A stretch of DNA of 26,720 nt. Source: CALKGK01 sp964649515 (GTDB lineage Bacteria > Bacteroidota > Bacteroidia > Flavobacteriales_D > Sanyastnellaceae). The stretch is from NCBI GenBank assembly GCA_964649515.1, contig CAZYPV010000045.1, positions 1 through 26,720 of the forward strand. Reading direction: 5' to 3'. Below, in pieces: positions 7,401 to 14,923 of the stretch. The notes below the pieces were generated by a model, which was given only the letters and a program-made list of their open reading frames with translations, did not search any database and was not told where the DNA came from. Numbering within the stretch: position 1 is the stretch's first letter; each line of letters opens with the position of its first letter. Both the position numbers and the translations under genes were made by a program.

Positions 7401-10035
7401 AAACAGTGTCGTAAGGCGCGGTAAAGACATGTTCAAGAACGAGATCATTGCTCACTGTTCCGTCAGTAAGCTCCCATTCCCAAATGTCCAAGAAGTCGCC
7501 AGTAGGCACAAATTCCAATCGAACTTCATCGCAGTCTTCAAGTACGTTGATGTCAAAATCAGCAAAAGTGAAATCGTTGTAAATTTCAATGGCATCTTCA
7601 TAAACGGTAATGGTTTCACAGCCACTCCAATCAATGGCGGTAATGGTAATGTCAAAAAAACCGCCGGTAGAGTAGTTGATGAAGGGGATGAAATTCGCGT
7701 TAAAAGAGAATTGGCTGAAGGTGGTCACCCCATTCACGGTGGTGTAAACTTGCCAACGATTCAAAGGTTCACTCCAGGTGGCATCCAACACCGTCCCGTT
7801 CCCAAAATCAATGTTCCAAACTTCATATTGGGTTTGGTCTGGAGTGTTCATGAAAACATTCAATCCTGGACAACCCTCATCGGGAACAAAGTTCAAATCA
7901 ATGTCTTCCGTCACCAAATTGAGGTTCATGGTGGTGATGTCAGGACAATCAATCTGGTTGCTGTTCACGGTCAAAGTGACGGTGTAGGTCCCCTCAGTAG
8001 CATACTGGTGCTGTGGGTTAGGGTCGTTGTAAACGAGCGGACTCCCATCACCAAAGTCCCAAACGAGTTCATCGGCATCTATGCTGTTGTCCACGAAAGT
8101 CACATTGGTGATGTTGGAACAGTCTTCAATGGCTTCGAATTGCGCTACAGGACCTGAAATGTAAAGGTAATCTTCCAGCACCAACAGGTTTCCACAGCCT
8201 TGATTGTAAACACTAAGACTGATGTCAAAATAGCCCGTATCTTGATAATCATGCTGGATACACATGTCTGGAAAACCAATCAAACTCCACCCTGTGTTAT
8301 CCCCAAAGTTCCAGTTGTAGTTCAGTCCTTCAACCGTTTCTACGCAGAATTCCACCGGTTCACCCGGGCAGCCCACGATGGGTCCGGACAAGATTTCTGC
8401 TTGGGCATCGGGTTGTACGAGGATGGTGGCGGTGCTCTCCACTTGAGCAACACAGCCACTTACCGTGGTAACGATCACCGAAACAAGGTATTCTCCCGGG
8501 TCGGAGTAAATGTAGCTGGGGTTGGTGCCGCTCACATCGATGATTCCGTCTTCGTTAAAATCCCAGTCCAAATCAAGAACGGGGTCATAGCTATCCACAT
8601 TCACGTTTTCCAGGAGAACAACTTCTTCTGTACAAACAATGGCGGGCAAATTAAAGTTGATGCTCGGTGAGTTGATATTGATGAAGTCGTTCAAAACCAA
8701 CTCACTCGTACAACCACTATCGTTACTTGCAAACAAGGATATATCATACGAACCTGGTTGGGTGAAGGTGTAGTTCAAGTTGAAGTCGGTGCTTACGGGT
8801 ACTCCGTTGACGTGCCATTCGTAGTTGATGATGCCCGGACCAGAACTCAAGTTGGTGAAATTAACTTCCAAAGGACTTTCACAAGCAAAGGTGTTGTCTG
8901 CCGAGAAGTCAGCAATCAGTTCCTCCAAAACAACGATTTCTTGGTCCTGAATGCTAGCTGCACATCCGGGCGAGTAGCTGGCAGAGAGAATTGGGTTGAA
9001 GGTGCCCTCGTCTTCCATCACGTAGGTGAAACTTGGTTCGGTAGACTCGTTTATTCCGTCTCCATCAATGTCCCAAGAAATGGAACTTGGTGTTGGGCTT
9101 GTTGTACTGGTAAACGTAATCGTTGTTCCGGCACAAACAAGGTTTTGACTTAGCTCGAAAGAAGGCGCAGGAGCAGGAAAAACATCAATCACCACGCAAG
9201 AGTCAGCCGCGCAGCCATTGCTTTCTTCTACGTGAAGGCAAACTTCATATAAGCCCACCGCATTGAAGGTATGATCGATGTCGCTGGCATCCACTGTGCT
9301 GGTGGTGAAGCCATCGTCAAAATCCCACGTGCTGGTCAAATTTCCATTTCCGGTGGAGGTGTTTTCAAAGGAAATGAAGGCTGGCGGATTGCAATCGGCA
9401 TACGTCGATGGTGCAAAGCCCACTTCTGGAAAGGCATCCAGAACATTGATCAAGCCTGGAATGGAAACATCATTGTAACATCCATATTCATCCTCAATGG
9501 ACAAAATAGGCGAGTACACCCCATTTTCTTGATAGCAATAGTTGGGGTTTTGCTCGTTGCTGGTGGCGCCATTACCAAAATCCCAAGACCACTCCACAAT
9601 TTGATTTCCTTGGGTAGTGGTAAGGTCTGAAAACGCCACACACAAAGGAAAACAACCCTCTTGAACGTCCACCTCAAAATTAACATTGGGCAAGTCGTAA
9701 ACCGTAATGAAGTTGGTTTCCGTGATGCTCTCAGCACCGTTGTTGATGCTCACGCTCACGCTGTATTGGCCCGGAATGGAAAGAATATCTACATATTCAG
9801 CAGAACTCGCCGTTTCAACACTATTGTCGGGATAGGTTACTGACCAAGAATAATTGTTGATGCTGGTGGGATCGGGGGTGCTTACACTTAAAATGACACC
9901 AAAAGGAGCGCAACCATTTTGAGTGTTCGCCTCAATCGTCAGTTGAGCAAATACCCCAAGGGGTATCATTAGTAATATGATGGCTAAAATGCGTTGCACA
10001 GGGCTAGTAAAATCAAGTTCTGTAAGGGAGGACAT
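4477..10035 (-). CDS. Giant secreted PKD-repeat protein with T9SS type B sorting domain (interrupted by N gap)
   Basis: About 1852 aa as assembled. The ATG at 10035 begins MSSLTELDF, followed by a hydrophobic stretch (about 16-28) and a cleavage-like VFAQ. The frame also opens at a TTG one codon earlier. The body is a chain of about 17-18 PKD-like domains, each with a W-D/E-F-G-D/N-G type core (EWSWDFGNG, ELVWDFGDG, TYAWDFGD, SSQWDYGD) and ending in a Gly-Cys or similar Cys. The last five units have a diverged core such as NWEWTIDG. Near the gap lies a different Bacteroidota module (GGEYAINGIPSGDFNP...YLFTDQNAC). The last 91 residues (4480-4752) are the gliding-motility-associated C-terminal domain: FTPDGDGVNEVF, YNRWGEVIF, DGVYTYRL. 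This is a cell-surface or released adhesin-like protein; its ligand is unknown. The N run at 6190-6289 falls at about residues 1249-1282. Confidence 0.93.
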   Translation of the reverse strand: MSSLTELDFTSPVQRILAIILLMIPLGVFAQLTIEANTQNGCAPFGVILSVSTPDPTSINNYSWSVTYPDNSVETASSAEYVDILSIPGQYSVSVSINNGAESITETNFITVYDLPNVNFEVDVQEGCFPLCVAFSDLTTTQGNQIVEWSWDFGNGATSNEQNPNYCYQENGVYSPILSIEDEYGCYNDVSIPGLINVLDAFPEVGFAPSTYADCNPPAFISFENTSTGNGNLTSTWDFDDGFTTSTVDASDIDHTFNAVGLYEVCLHVEESNGCAADSCVVIDVFPAPAPSFELSQNLVCAGTTITFTSTTSPTPSSISWDIDGDGINESTEPSFTYVMEDEGTFNPILSASYSPGCAASIQDQEIVVLEELIADFSADNTFACESPLEVNFTNLSSGPGIINYEWHVNGVPVSTDFNLNYTFTQPGSYDISLFASNDSGCTSELVLNDFININSPSINFNLPAIVCTEEVVLLENVNVDSYDPVLDLDWDFNEDGIIDVSGTNPSYIYSDPGEYLVSVIVTTVSGCVAQVESTATILVQPDAQAEILSGPIVGCPGEPVEFCVETVEGLNYNWNFGDNTGWSLIGFPDMCIQHDYQDTGYFDISLSVYNQGCGNLLVLEDYLYISGPVAQFEAIEDCSNITNVTFVDNSIDADELVWDFGDGSPLVYNDPNPQHQYATEGTYTVTLTVNSNQIDCPDITTMNLNLVTEDIDLNFVPDEGCPGLNVFMNTPDQTQYEVWNIDFGNGTVLDATWSEPLNRWQVYTTVNGVTTFSQFSFNANFIPFINYSTGGFFDITITAIDWSGCETITVYEDAIEIYNDFTFADFDINVLEDCDEVRLEFVPTGDFLDIWEWELTDGTVSNDLVLEHVFTAPYDTVFGATFTAEDDFGCGSTVSHVIDVVPPPIPSFEALNAPACWGDELNLTNTSIGDNLTYAWDFGDPNSGADNFSDLENPTHAYHENGLFTVCLSATNSNACTQSYCLDELVSILNPVAEGSYSSNINNCLYGVSFFNETQGTISSSQWDYGDNQTGGGMNVFHTYPLGVFDVELVVINDLGCSDTLIFPDILNLSDAVGQFTTTLDPVSCAPFQASFDAFNPSDNSFTYFWEFDDGSGDGLNNTQTNHTYTEPGTYCPSLIMEDANGCPVLIECETPFTVEEFTIDTSTPESVCFGQSSLITASGATSYAWSDGSNIAEIDPGSWELNLPNSQTLSLTGFFEDCQNTVEFDFEIFDLPEAEILLDPAYCFDSXXXXXXXXXXXXXXXXXXXXXXXXXXXXXXXXXXDPSEVLEGGFPLGGEYAINGIPSGDFNPNDGVGSYQLNYLFTDQNACSSSDSVSFEVHPLPEPSFVAADVCFGNTALLENTSSIPSGSITSSQWDFGNASSSDLFNPPGINYLTPGEFNITLNLTSNEGCSAALTQSIQILASPEVNFSLEDACLDELFNFTNTTNVQGGFAENWEWTIDGEPVSLNENLSNYQFGASGIHDIALTVGSNEGCSNTLEQSVNVFDLPQIDLVLDDACAGVPVSMFSNASVSDGTIENYEWSIDGILTSTTENYLGTFNNPGDVDITLNVLSNHGCDASTSDTFTVFAAPIIDFTQSESIGCNLSTVEFEDLSTAAGSTVVSWEWTVNGTFISGMNTASFNPQDPGMYDLSLTVGTPEGCFSDTLIQNAIELFPSPTATYTLSSENITMLFPEVSITNTSEGSVDQIFTLPNGQSFDSESIDYSFLEPGNYAFELWVENEYGCVDSTQIVIPVEQVILIHVPNAFTPDGDGVNEVFVPVLNDIDVSDYRFEIYNRWGEVIFASETPGEGWNGNVKGGEHFAEDGVYTYRLVLRETQLFEERELSGHVTLIR
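6190..6289. other. Assembly gap of exactly 100 N
   Basis: 100 unspecified bases, the conventional placeholder for a gap of unknown length, lie inside the PKD gene. The reading frame is the same on both sides with this length, which needs a true length of 1 (mod 3). The flanks are AYCFDSG on the N-terminal side and DPSEVLEGGFPLGGEY on the C-terminal side, both belonging to one known module type. Confidence 0.98.
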
Positions 10036-10155
10036 CAAATTTAATCAATATCACTCACATAAGAGACGAGTGAATTCCATAAACCGTTGCTTTAGGTCCA
10101 TTCTTAACACTCCAAGGTTTATGACGCAAGAATGCGCCTTGTGTCACTCTTTTCG

Positions 10156-10184
10156 TTGGAATGATGGAAATCCTTGTAATTTTG
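10156..10184 (+). promoter_or_regulatory. lysS promoter, TTG-N18-TAATTTTG
   Basis: TTG at 10156-10158 and TAATTTTG at 10177-10184 are separated by 18 nt, matching the Bacteroidota sigma-70 consensus TTG-N(17-23)-TAnnTTTG. The lysS ATG at 10211 follows 26 nt later, leaving a short leader. This is the best promoter in the window, and it excludes the longer frame that begins upstream of it. The remaining 10036-10155 separates lysS from the divergent PKD gene and contains an inverted repeat, TCACTC-N11-GAGTGA (10051-10073), that could be an operator for the PKD gene. Confidence 0.75.
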
Positions 10185-10210
10185 TGCTCGAAATTCAATC
10201 TTTTCTAAAT

Positions 10211-11920
10211 ATGAGTATTCATCGATCAGAACAAGAACTTGTTCGTATTCAAGCCTTGGAACAACTGAGAAAAATGGGCATTGAGCCTTTTCCAGCTGCG
10301 GAGTTTAAAGCTACACACAAAGCCAAAGACCTATTGAAGGATTTCAAGGATGAACAGGAAGTTGTTCTCGCTGGAAGACTCATGAGCGTGAGAGTAATGG
10401 GAAAAGCAAGCTTTGCAGAGTTGCTTGATTCCACGGGAAGAATGCAGATTTACATCAACCGGGATGAAATTTGCCCAGGTGAAGACAAAGAGCTCTACAA
10501 CACCGTTTTCAAGAAACTCTTGGATTTTGGAGATTTTATTGGTGTTGAAGGGAGCACATTCACCACGAAAACAGGAGAACCTTCGATATTAGTGAAAAAA
10601 TTAACGGTGCTTGGAAAGTCGATCCGACCGCTTCCCGTGGTGAAAACCGACGATCAAGGGAAGGTCTATGATAAGTTTTCTGATCCCGAACTTCGCTACC
10701 GCATGCGCTATGTTGACTTGATTGTGAACGAGCATGTAAAATCGACTTTCATTGCTCGAAGCAAAGTGATGCAAAGCATGCGTAACTTCTTCAATGAGCG
10801 CGAATATCTAGAAGTAGAAACGCCCATTTTACAACCCATCCCTGGAGGAGCAAGCGCCCGTCCGTTCATCACCCACCACAACGCTTTGGACGTTCCCCTC
10901 TACTTGAGAATTGCCAACGAATTGTACCTCAAAAGACTGCTCGTAGGCGGTTTTGAAGGGGTGTACGAATTTGCTAAGGATTTTCGAAATGAAGGAATGG
11001 ATCGCACCCACAACCCGGAATTTACGGTCATGGAGATCTACGTTGCTTACAAAGACTACAATTGGATGATGGATTTTACCGAGGAGATGATTGAGCGCGT
11101 GTGCATGGAACTCCACGGAACAACTACAGTAAAGGTTGGCGATAAAGAAATCAATTTCCAACGACCCTTCAAGCGGATTTCGATGATCGACTCCATCAAA
11201 GAGTTTACCGGATTCGACATTTCCGGGATGAACGAGGAGCAATTGCGTGAGGTGTGCAAGGAACTGAACATCGACGTTGAGCCCAGCATGGGGAAAGGAA
11301 AACTGATTGACGAGATTTTTGGAGAGAAGTGTGAAGGAAACTACATACAACCTACTTTCATCACCGATTATCCTAAAGAGATGTCACCACTCTGCAAGGA
11401 GCACCGCACCAACCCGGAACTAACGGAGCGTTTTGAGTTGATGGTGAACGGAAAAGAATTGGCCAACGCGTATTCGGAGCTGAACGATCCGCTCGATCAA
11501 AGAGCTCGTTTCGAAGAACAGTTGAAGTTGAACGAGCGTGGAGATGACGAAGCCATGTTCATCGATCAAGATTTCATTCGAGCCTTGGAATACGGAATGC
11601 CCCCGGCATCGGGTATGGGTATTGGAATCGATCGTCTTGTGATGTTGCTTACCAACAACGATAGCATCCAAGAAGTGCTTTTCTTCCCTCAAATGCGCCC
11701 CGAGAAATTTGGCGAAAAGAAGGTGGAATTAAGTGAAAACGAACAATTGATCGTCAACCTCCTCAAAAAAGAAGGCAGCATGTTGCTCAATGATTTGAAA
11801 GCGGCTTCGGGCTTGTCAAACAAACAGTGGGACAAAGGAATCAAGGCCTTGGGAAAAATGGGAATAACTCAGGTGGAGAAAACCGAAGACGCCCTCCTTG
11901 TGCACTACAAAGAAGCGTAA
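10211..11920 (+). CDS. lysS: Lysyl-tRNA synthetase, class II (LysRS)
   Basis: Charges tRNA-Lys with lysine in the cytoplasm. 569 aa from the ATG at 10211 (MSIHRSEQEL). The frame is open 78 codons further upstream, but that stretch contains the promoter and no conserved sequence. An N-terminal OB-fold anticodon-binding domain (about 50-140: VVLAGRLMSVRVMGKASFAE) precedes the class II core. Motif 1 is near EVETPILQPIPGGASARPF (201-219), motif 2 is KDFRNEGMDRTHNPEF (256-271, ATP-contacting Arg259), and motif 3 is GMGIGIDRLVMLL (468-480, Arg475). Residues from about 505 to the end form an extra 65-residue tail (ENEQLIVNLLKKEGSMLLND...) that looks like a small winged helix. I recall longer LysRS with such tails in Bacteroidota. 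A terminator follows directly. Confidence 0.97.
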   Translation: MSIHRSEQELVRIQALEQLRKMGIEPFPAAEFKATHKAKDLLKDFKDEQEVVLAGRLMSVRVMGKASFAELLDSTGRMQIYINRDEICPGEDKELYNTVFKKLLDFGDFIGVEGSTFTTKTGEPSILVKKLTVLGKSIRPLPVVKTDDQGKVYDKFSDPELRYRMRYVDLIVNEHVKSTFIARSKVMQSMRNFFNEREYLEVETPILQPIPGGASARPFITHHNALDVPLYLRIANELYLKRLLVGGFEGVYEFAKDFRNEGMDRTHNPEFTVMEIYVAYKDYNWMMDFTEEMIERVCMELHGTTTVKVGDKEINFQRPFKRISMIDSIKEFTGFDISGMNEEQLREVCKELNIDVEPSMGKGKLIDEIFGEKCEGNYIQPTFITDYPKEMSPLCKEHRTNPELTERFELMVNGKELANAYSELNDPLDQRARFEEQLKLNERGDDEAMFIDQDFIRALEYGMPPASGMGIGIDRLVMLLTNNDSIQEVLFFPQMRPEKFGEKKVELSENEQLIVNLLKKEGSMLLNDLKAASGLSNKQWDKGIKALGKMGITQVEKTEDALLVHYKEA

Positions 11921-11926
11921 ATCACC

Positions 11927-12514
11927 TTATTTACTAATGATCAAATAGGCCTCGTTTTCTTGCGGGGCCTTTTTTTGTCCATTACCTTGAAACAGGGTGC
12001 CACCGTAGCGATACCAATCATTGGTACTGTTTTTTGATGCGATGGGGATGATGGTTTTCGCACCATACTGAATGAAATCATCCCGAAAAGAGTATGCCGA
12101 CACTTCCGATCCGGCAAAACACTCTGCAATGAAGCGCTCTCCATTTTCGGTGATGACGATGGCTCGTTGAAAAGCCACTTTTGATTGGTAAATTTCCAGT
12201 TCTTCCCCATCGAAAAGCCAGGGATCAACAAGCACGGTGCTGGTATTGGCCTCACCAAAGTCTAGCAAGGAAGCAAGGTCTTTGGCACTAGAACTTGAAG
12301 ATGGAGGGACGGTAAAATGCAGTAAAACGCTGCTGTCATCCAAGGATCTCGGCTCACTCTCCAGTCCCCAAGCTCCGTGATGATCTCGAATAATGAGGTA
12401 GTGATTTCTGCTTACCGGATTGAAGTAATCTTCAACTTCTAAGTGGGGCTGTGGTGAGCAAGACGCAATCAAAAATAGGATTGCCAGAAGGAGGGAGTTA
12501 AAGCAAGGGTTCAT
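11927..12514 (-). CDS. Hypothetical lipoprotein (195 aa)
   Basis: I do not recognise the family. The first 19 residues are a lipoprotein signal peptide ending in the lipobox LIASC, with Cys19 as the lipidation site, so the mature protein is probably membrane-attached in the envelope. The remainder is mixed alpha/beta with a Ser-rich patch (VPPSSSSSAKD) and strands such as AIVITENGERFIAE; no catalytic motif is evident. It starts inside the end of the M23 peptidase gene (17-bp overlap, same strand), so the two are probably cotranscribed. Its last codons are also the stem of the lysS terminator, with stops only 6 bp apart on opposite strands. Confidence 0.8.
   Translation of the reverse strand: MNPCFNSLLLAILFLIASCSPQPHLEVEDYFNPVSRNHYLIIRDHHGAWGLESEPRSLDDSSVLLHFTVPPSSSSSAKDLASLLDFGEANTSTVLVDPWLFDGEELEIYQSKVAFQRAIVITENGERFIAECFAGSEVSAYSFRDDFIQYGAKTIIPIASKNSTNDWYRYGGTLFQGNGQKKAPQENEAYLIISK
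11947..11977 (+). terminator. Rho-independent terminator of lysS
   Basis: AGGCCTCG (11947-11954) pairs with CGGGGCCT (11963-11970), including one G-U pair, around an 8-nt loop and followed by a run of eight T (11970-11977). It starts 27 nt after the lysS stop. The hairpin lies inside the 3' end of the convergent lipoprotein gene. On the minus strand no T-tract follows, so it acts in one direction. Confidence 0.85.
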
Positions 12515-13766
12515 TTTTCAGGGAGTCGATGAGTTGAATTAAACGTTCTTTTTCTTGAAGGAAGGCGGGCATTAGGCTGTCAGACAGCGGTTCTGCTGAG
12601 GGCAATTCTTCTGCAAGTGGATTCACTTGAACACCGTTTTTCCAAAAGCGAAAACATACGTGCGGACCCGTTGCCAAGCCCGTGCTTCCAACATAGCCAA
12701 TCACATCGCCCTGCTTCACCACGTCGCCCACATTGACCGCACGCTTGCTCATGTGGAGGTACTGGGTTTCATAAACACTGTTGTGCTTGATTTTAACGTA
12801 TTTTCCATTCCCCCCGGTGTAGGATGATTTGGTTACTGTTCCGTCTGCCACGGCAACAATGGGCGTTCCTCGTGGTGCGGCATAATCGGTTCCGAGGTGG
12901 GCTTTGTACCTTTTTAAAACGGGGTGATAGCGCTTTTTAGTGAACTTACTGGAGATTCTGCTGTACTTCACGGGTGCCTTAAGGAAGGCTTTTTTCATGC
13001 TTCTACCCTCGCTATCGTAATGCATCGTACGATCATCTTGCTCGAAACAAAAGGCATCAAACAAGCGTCCTTTATGGGTGAAATTGGAAGCGAGAATCCG
13101 GGGCGTTCCCACTTGAACACTGTCCACCATTTCAACCTCATACAGCATTTCAATTACATCTCCTTTTTGAATGCGATAAAAATCAATGCTCCACGCGTAT
13201 AAGTTGGCGAGCTCCAAGGTGAGTAAAGTTGGGGCTCCTTGATCTGCGATGGTTTGATACAAACTTCCATTGATGGCTCCCTGGATGTAGTGAATGCTCT
13301 TGGTAGTGGGGTGCTGAGCTTTGCGGCAATGGATGCTATCTTGCAATTGAAAAACGTAATAATCCCGCGCAGAACTCTGATAAATAAAATACTGAGGTGT
13401 GGCACTGCTGTCTTTGGATTGAAGCAAGGTCCATTTTTTCTTGGGTTTGAGCCTTCTTACATCAAAAACCGGACGAGCATTCTGAGCGATTTCTTCAATT
13501 CGTTGTGCCGAAACATTGAAGGGCGCGAGGATTTGTGAAAGCACTTGATTTTTTTGAATGCTCCCTTCTTGAACGATGTAATTGTCCAAATTGAACCCAA
13601 ATTTCATGTTCTCCACCGGTTTTTCCTCTGTGGGAGTGGATTTGATGGGTGTTGATGGGCTGTTCGCTGCGTCTGATGTGCATGCGAAGATCAAGGGGAA
13701 AAAGCCCAAAAGGACAAAATAGAGGAAAAAACGCTGAGTCATTGTTGAGCTAAAATAGGTTTTCAT
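12498..13766 (-). CDS. M23 (LytM-type) metallopeptidase lipoprotein
   Basis: 422 aa from the ATG at 13766. The ATG at 13742 (MTQRFF) is equally plausible and gives a more usual 20-residue lipoprotein signal. The lipobox is LIFAC (Cys29). A long N-terminal region (about 50-260) precedes a C-terminal LytM domain. Zinc ligands His290 and Asp294 (HLGTD) and catalytic His338 (YLHMS) are present. The last motif, normally HxH, reads GPHVCFRFWKNG: His369 is kept but the second ligand is Cys371. M23 enzymes cut peptidoglycan cross-links, or act as non-catalytic activators when degenerate. Cys can bind zinc, so activity is possible. I recall this HxC form in other flavobacterial M23 proteins. It overlaps the downstream lipoprotein and lies 74 bp downstream of the TDO gene. 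Confidence 0.92.
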   Translation of the reverse strand: MKTYFSSTMTQRFFLYFVLLGFFPLIFACTSDAANSPSTPIKSTPTEEKPVENMKFGFNLDNYIVQEGSIQKNQVLSQILAPFNVSAQRIEEIAQNARPVFDVRRLKPKKKWTLLQSKDSSATPQYFIYQSSARDYYVFQLQDSIHCRKAQHPTTKSIHYIQGAINGSLYQTIADQGAPTLLTLELANLYAWSIDFYRIQKGDVIEMLYEVEMVDSVQVGTPRILASNFTHKGRLFDAFCFEQDDRTMHYDSEGRSMKKAFLKAPVKYSRISSKFTKKRYHPVLKRYKAHLGTDYAAPRGTPIVAVADGTVTKSSYTGGNGKYVKIKHNSVYETQYLHMSKRAVNVGDVVKQGDVIGYVGSTGLATGPHVCFRFWKNGVQVNPLAEELPSAEPLSDSLMPAFLQEKERLIQLIDSLKNEPLL

Positions 13767-13840
13767 GGAATGTCATTCTCCCAAGAAAAACGAAATTAAT
13801 TCAATTCAGAGCGGCATTTCGAGGAGGCGTTGAATCTTGT

Positions 13841-14812
13841 TCAGTTTCCGACGTTGAAAATCGTTTTTTCGACCCAACCCTTGCCCCATTCTTCTTTCTC
13901 TTTTTCGGTCCACAAGGCCGGGTAAAAGATGCGTTTTTGAAATCGCGGTGGGAGGTATTTTTGCCAGTTTGTTCCACCAGTTGCTTTGATGTCTTCAGGG
14001 TTGCGTTGTAAATAGCGCACGGCAGACTTGTAATGTACCAGGGGCCAATTGATGTTGACGTTGTTGTCAATCCATTTGAGAGCATCAATCAATTTAGGAT
14101 TCTTGCGGTCTTCTTCTGAAAGTTGGAGGTACTTGGCCCATAAATTCCCTTCGTGAAAGCGTTCAGCCAACTCAAGAAATTCTTTGGAATACTTTTGTTC
14201 GAACTGCAGTAAAGTCAGGGTTTTCTTTCCCGTGGCGAGTTCCGTTGCTCCGGTTTTCCAGTAAATGTTCTCATACATTTCTTTCAAATCGGCTTTACTG
14301 TGCTTTTCATCAAATCGTTCTCGTACATCTTTGTGCACCAATTTGTCGAAGGAGGTAGAACAGATTTCGATTTTTCGGTATTGTCCCGACTGAAATCCGC
14401 TAGCTGGGAGCAGAGACATCCGGTATTTGAGGAATTGGCTTTGGTCCATTCCATCCACCATGATGTCAAAACTTTTGGTGAGCGCCTCGAAGTAGCGATT
14501 GATTCGACCAACACGTTCAATCATGAAGTTGGCATCCAAATTTTCTCTTGCCGCAATTTGCTCGTATTCGTGCAAACAAAGCTTGAAATAAAGCTCTGTA
14601 ATTTGGTGGTACATGATGAAGATTTCTTCGTCGGGGAAGCTTGTTTTGGGGGTTTGAAGGCTCAATAGGGTGTCCAAATGGATGTAGTCCCAATAGGTGA
14701 GGTAATCGGCGTAAAGGAGTCCGTCCAAATAAGCGGCCAAATCTTGTCCCATGGCTGCATACTTTTCTTCCAGCAGCTTTACTTTCTCAATAATTTCCGG
14801 TTTCAATTCCAT
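13841..14812 (-). CDS. kynA: Tryptophan 2,3-dioxygenase
   Basis: A heme enzyme that opens the indole ring of L-tryptophan to N-formylkynurenine, the first step of the kynurenine pathway, in the cytoplasm. At 323 aa it is slightly longer than the classic bacterial enzyme. Visible family features are DYIHLDTLLSLQ (42-53), IMYHQITELYFK with the active-site His69 (66-77), RMSLLPASGFQSGQYR (131-146) with the Arg and substrate loop, the probable heme ligand His260 (NWPLVHYKSAVRYL), and ATGGTNWQKYLPPRF (277-291), equivalent to the GTGGS loop. All key residues appear intact. The M23 gene follows after 74 bp; a strong terminator separates it from the upstream DUF3108 gene. Confidence 0.95.
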   Translation of the reverse strand: MELKPEIIEKVKLLEEKYAAMGQDLAAYLDGLLYADYLTYWDYIHLDTLLSLQTPKTSFPDEEIFIMYHQITELYFKLCLHEYEQIAARENLDANFMIERVGRINRYFEALTKSFDIMVDGMDQSQFLKYRMSLLPASGFQSGQYRKIEICSTSFDKLVHKDVRERFDEKHSKADLKEMYENIYWKTGATELATGKKTLTLLQFEQKYSKEFLELAERFHEGNLWAKYLQLSEEDRKNPKLIDALKWIDNNVNINWPLVHYKSAVRYLQRNPEDIKATGGTNWQKYLPPRFQKRIFYPALWTEKEKEEWGKGWVEKTIFNVGN

Positions 14813-14833
14813 TGCGCAGTAATTTATAGAGGC

Positions 14834-14879
14834 AAAAAAATCCGCATTTCACCCAAGGCATTCGGGGGTGAAATACGGA
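14834..14879 (-). terminator. Terminator of the DUF3108 gene
   Basis: A 14-bp stem (14841-14854 with 14866-14879, TCCGCATTTCACCC with GGGTGAAATACGGA) has an 11-nt loop and, on the minus strand, is followed by seven T (complement of 14834-14840). The single imperfect pair is C-A on the plus strand but G-U on the minus-strand RNA, which fits function in that direction. It lies between the DUF3108 stop and the TDO start, so TDO needs its own promoter or read-through. Confidence 0.9.
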
Positions 14880-14923
14880 AAAAACCTTCAATCCTCATAG
14901 GATTTTCGTGGCGAATGTTGTGT

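Noticed and set aside
7429..8157. 242-codon plus-strand frame inside the PKD gene
   Set aside because: It is antisense to clear PKD domains; its low-complexity Val/Gly/Asn composition is the reverse-strand shadow of repeated PKD codons. Other antisense frames at 4495-4965, 8200-8670 and 9271-9630 were rejected for the same reason.
10036..10043. TAAATTTG as a -7 box for the PKD gene
   Set aside because: It abuts the ATG directly, so transcription would start inside the signal peptide codons, and no -33 TTG lies upstream at the right spacing.
9977..10210. 78-codon N-terminal extension of lysS
   Set aside because: The stretch contains the TTG-N18-TAATTTTG promoter and overlaps the 5' end of the divergent PKD gene; LysRS homology starts at MSIHRSEQEL (10211).
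13801..14088. 95-codon minus-strand frame overlapping the TDO 3' end
   Set aside because: It is an out-of-frame shadow of the conserved TDO C-terminus (ATGGTNWQKYLPPRF).
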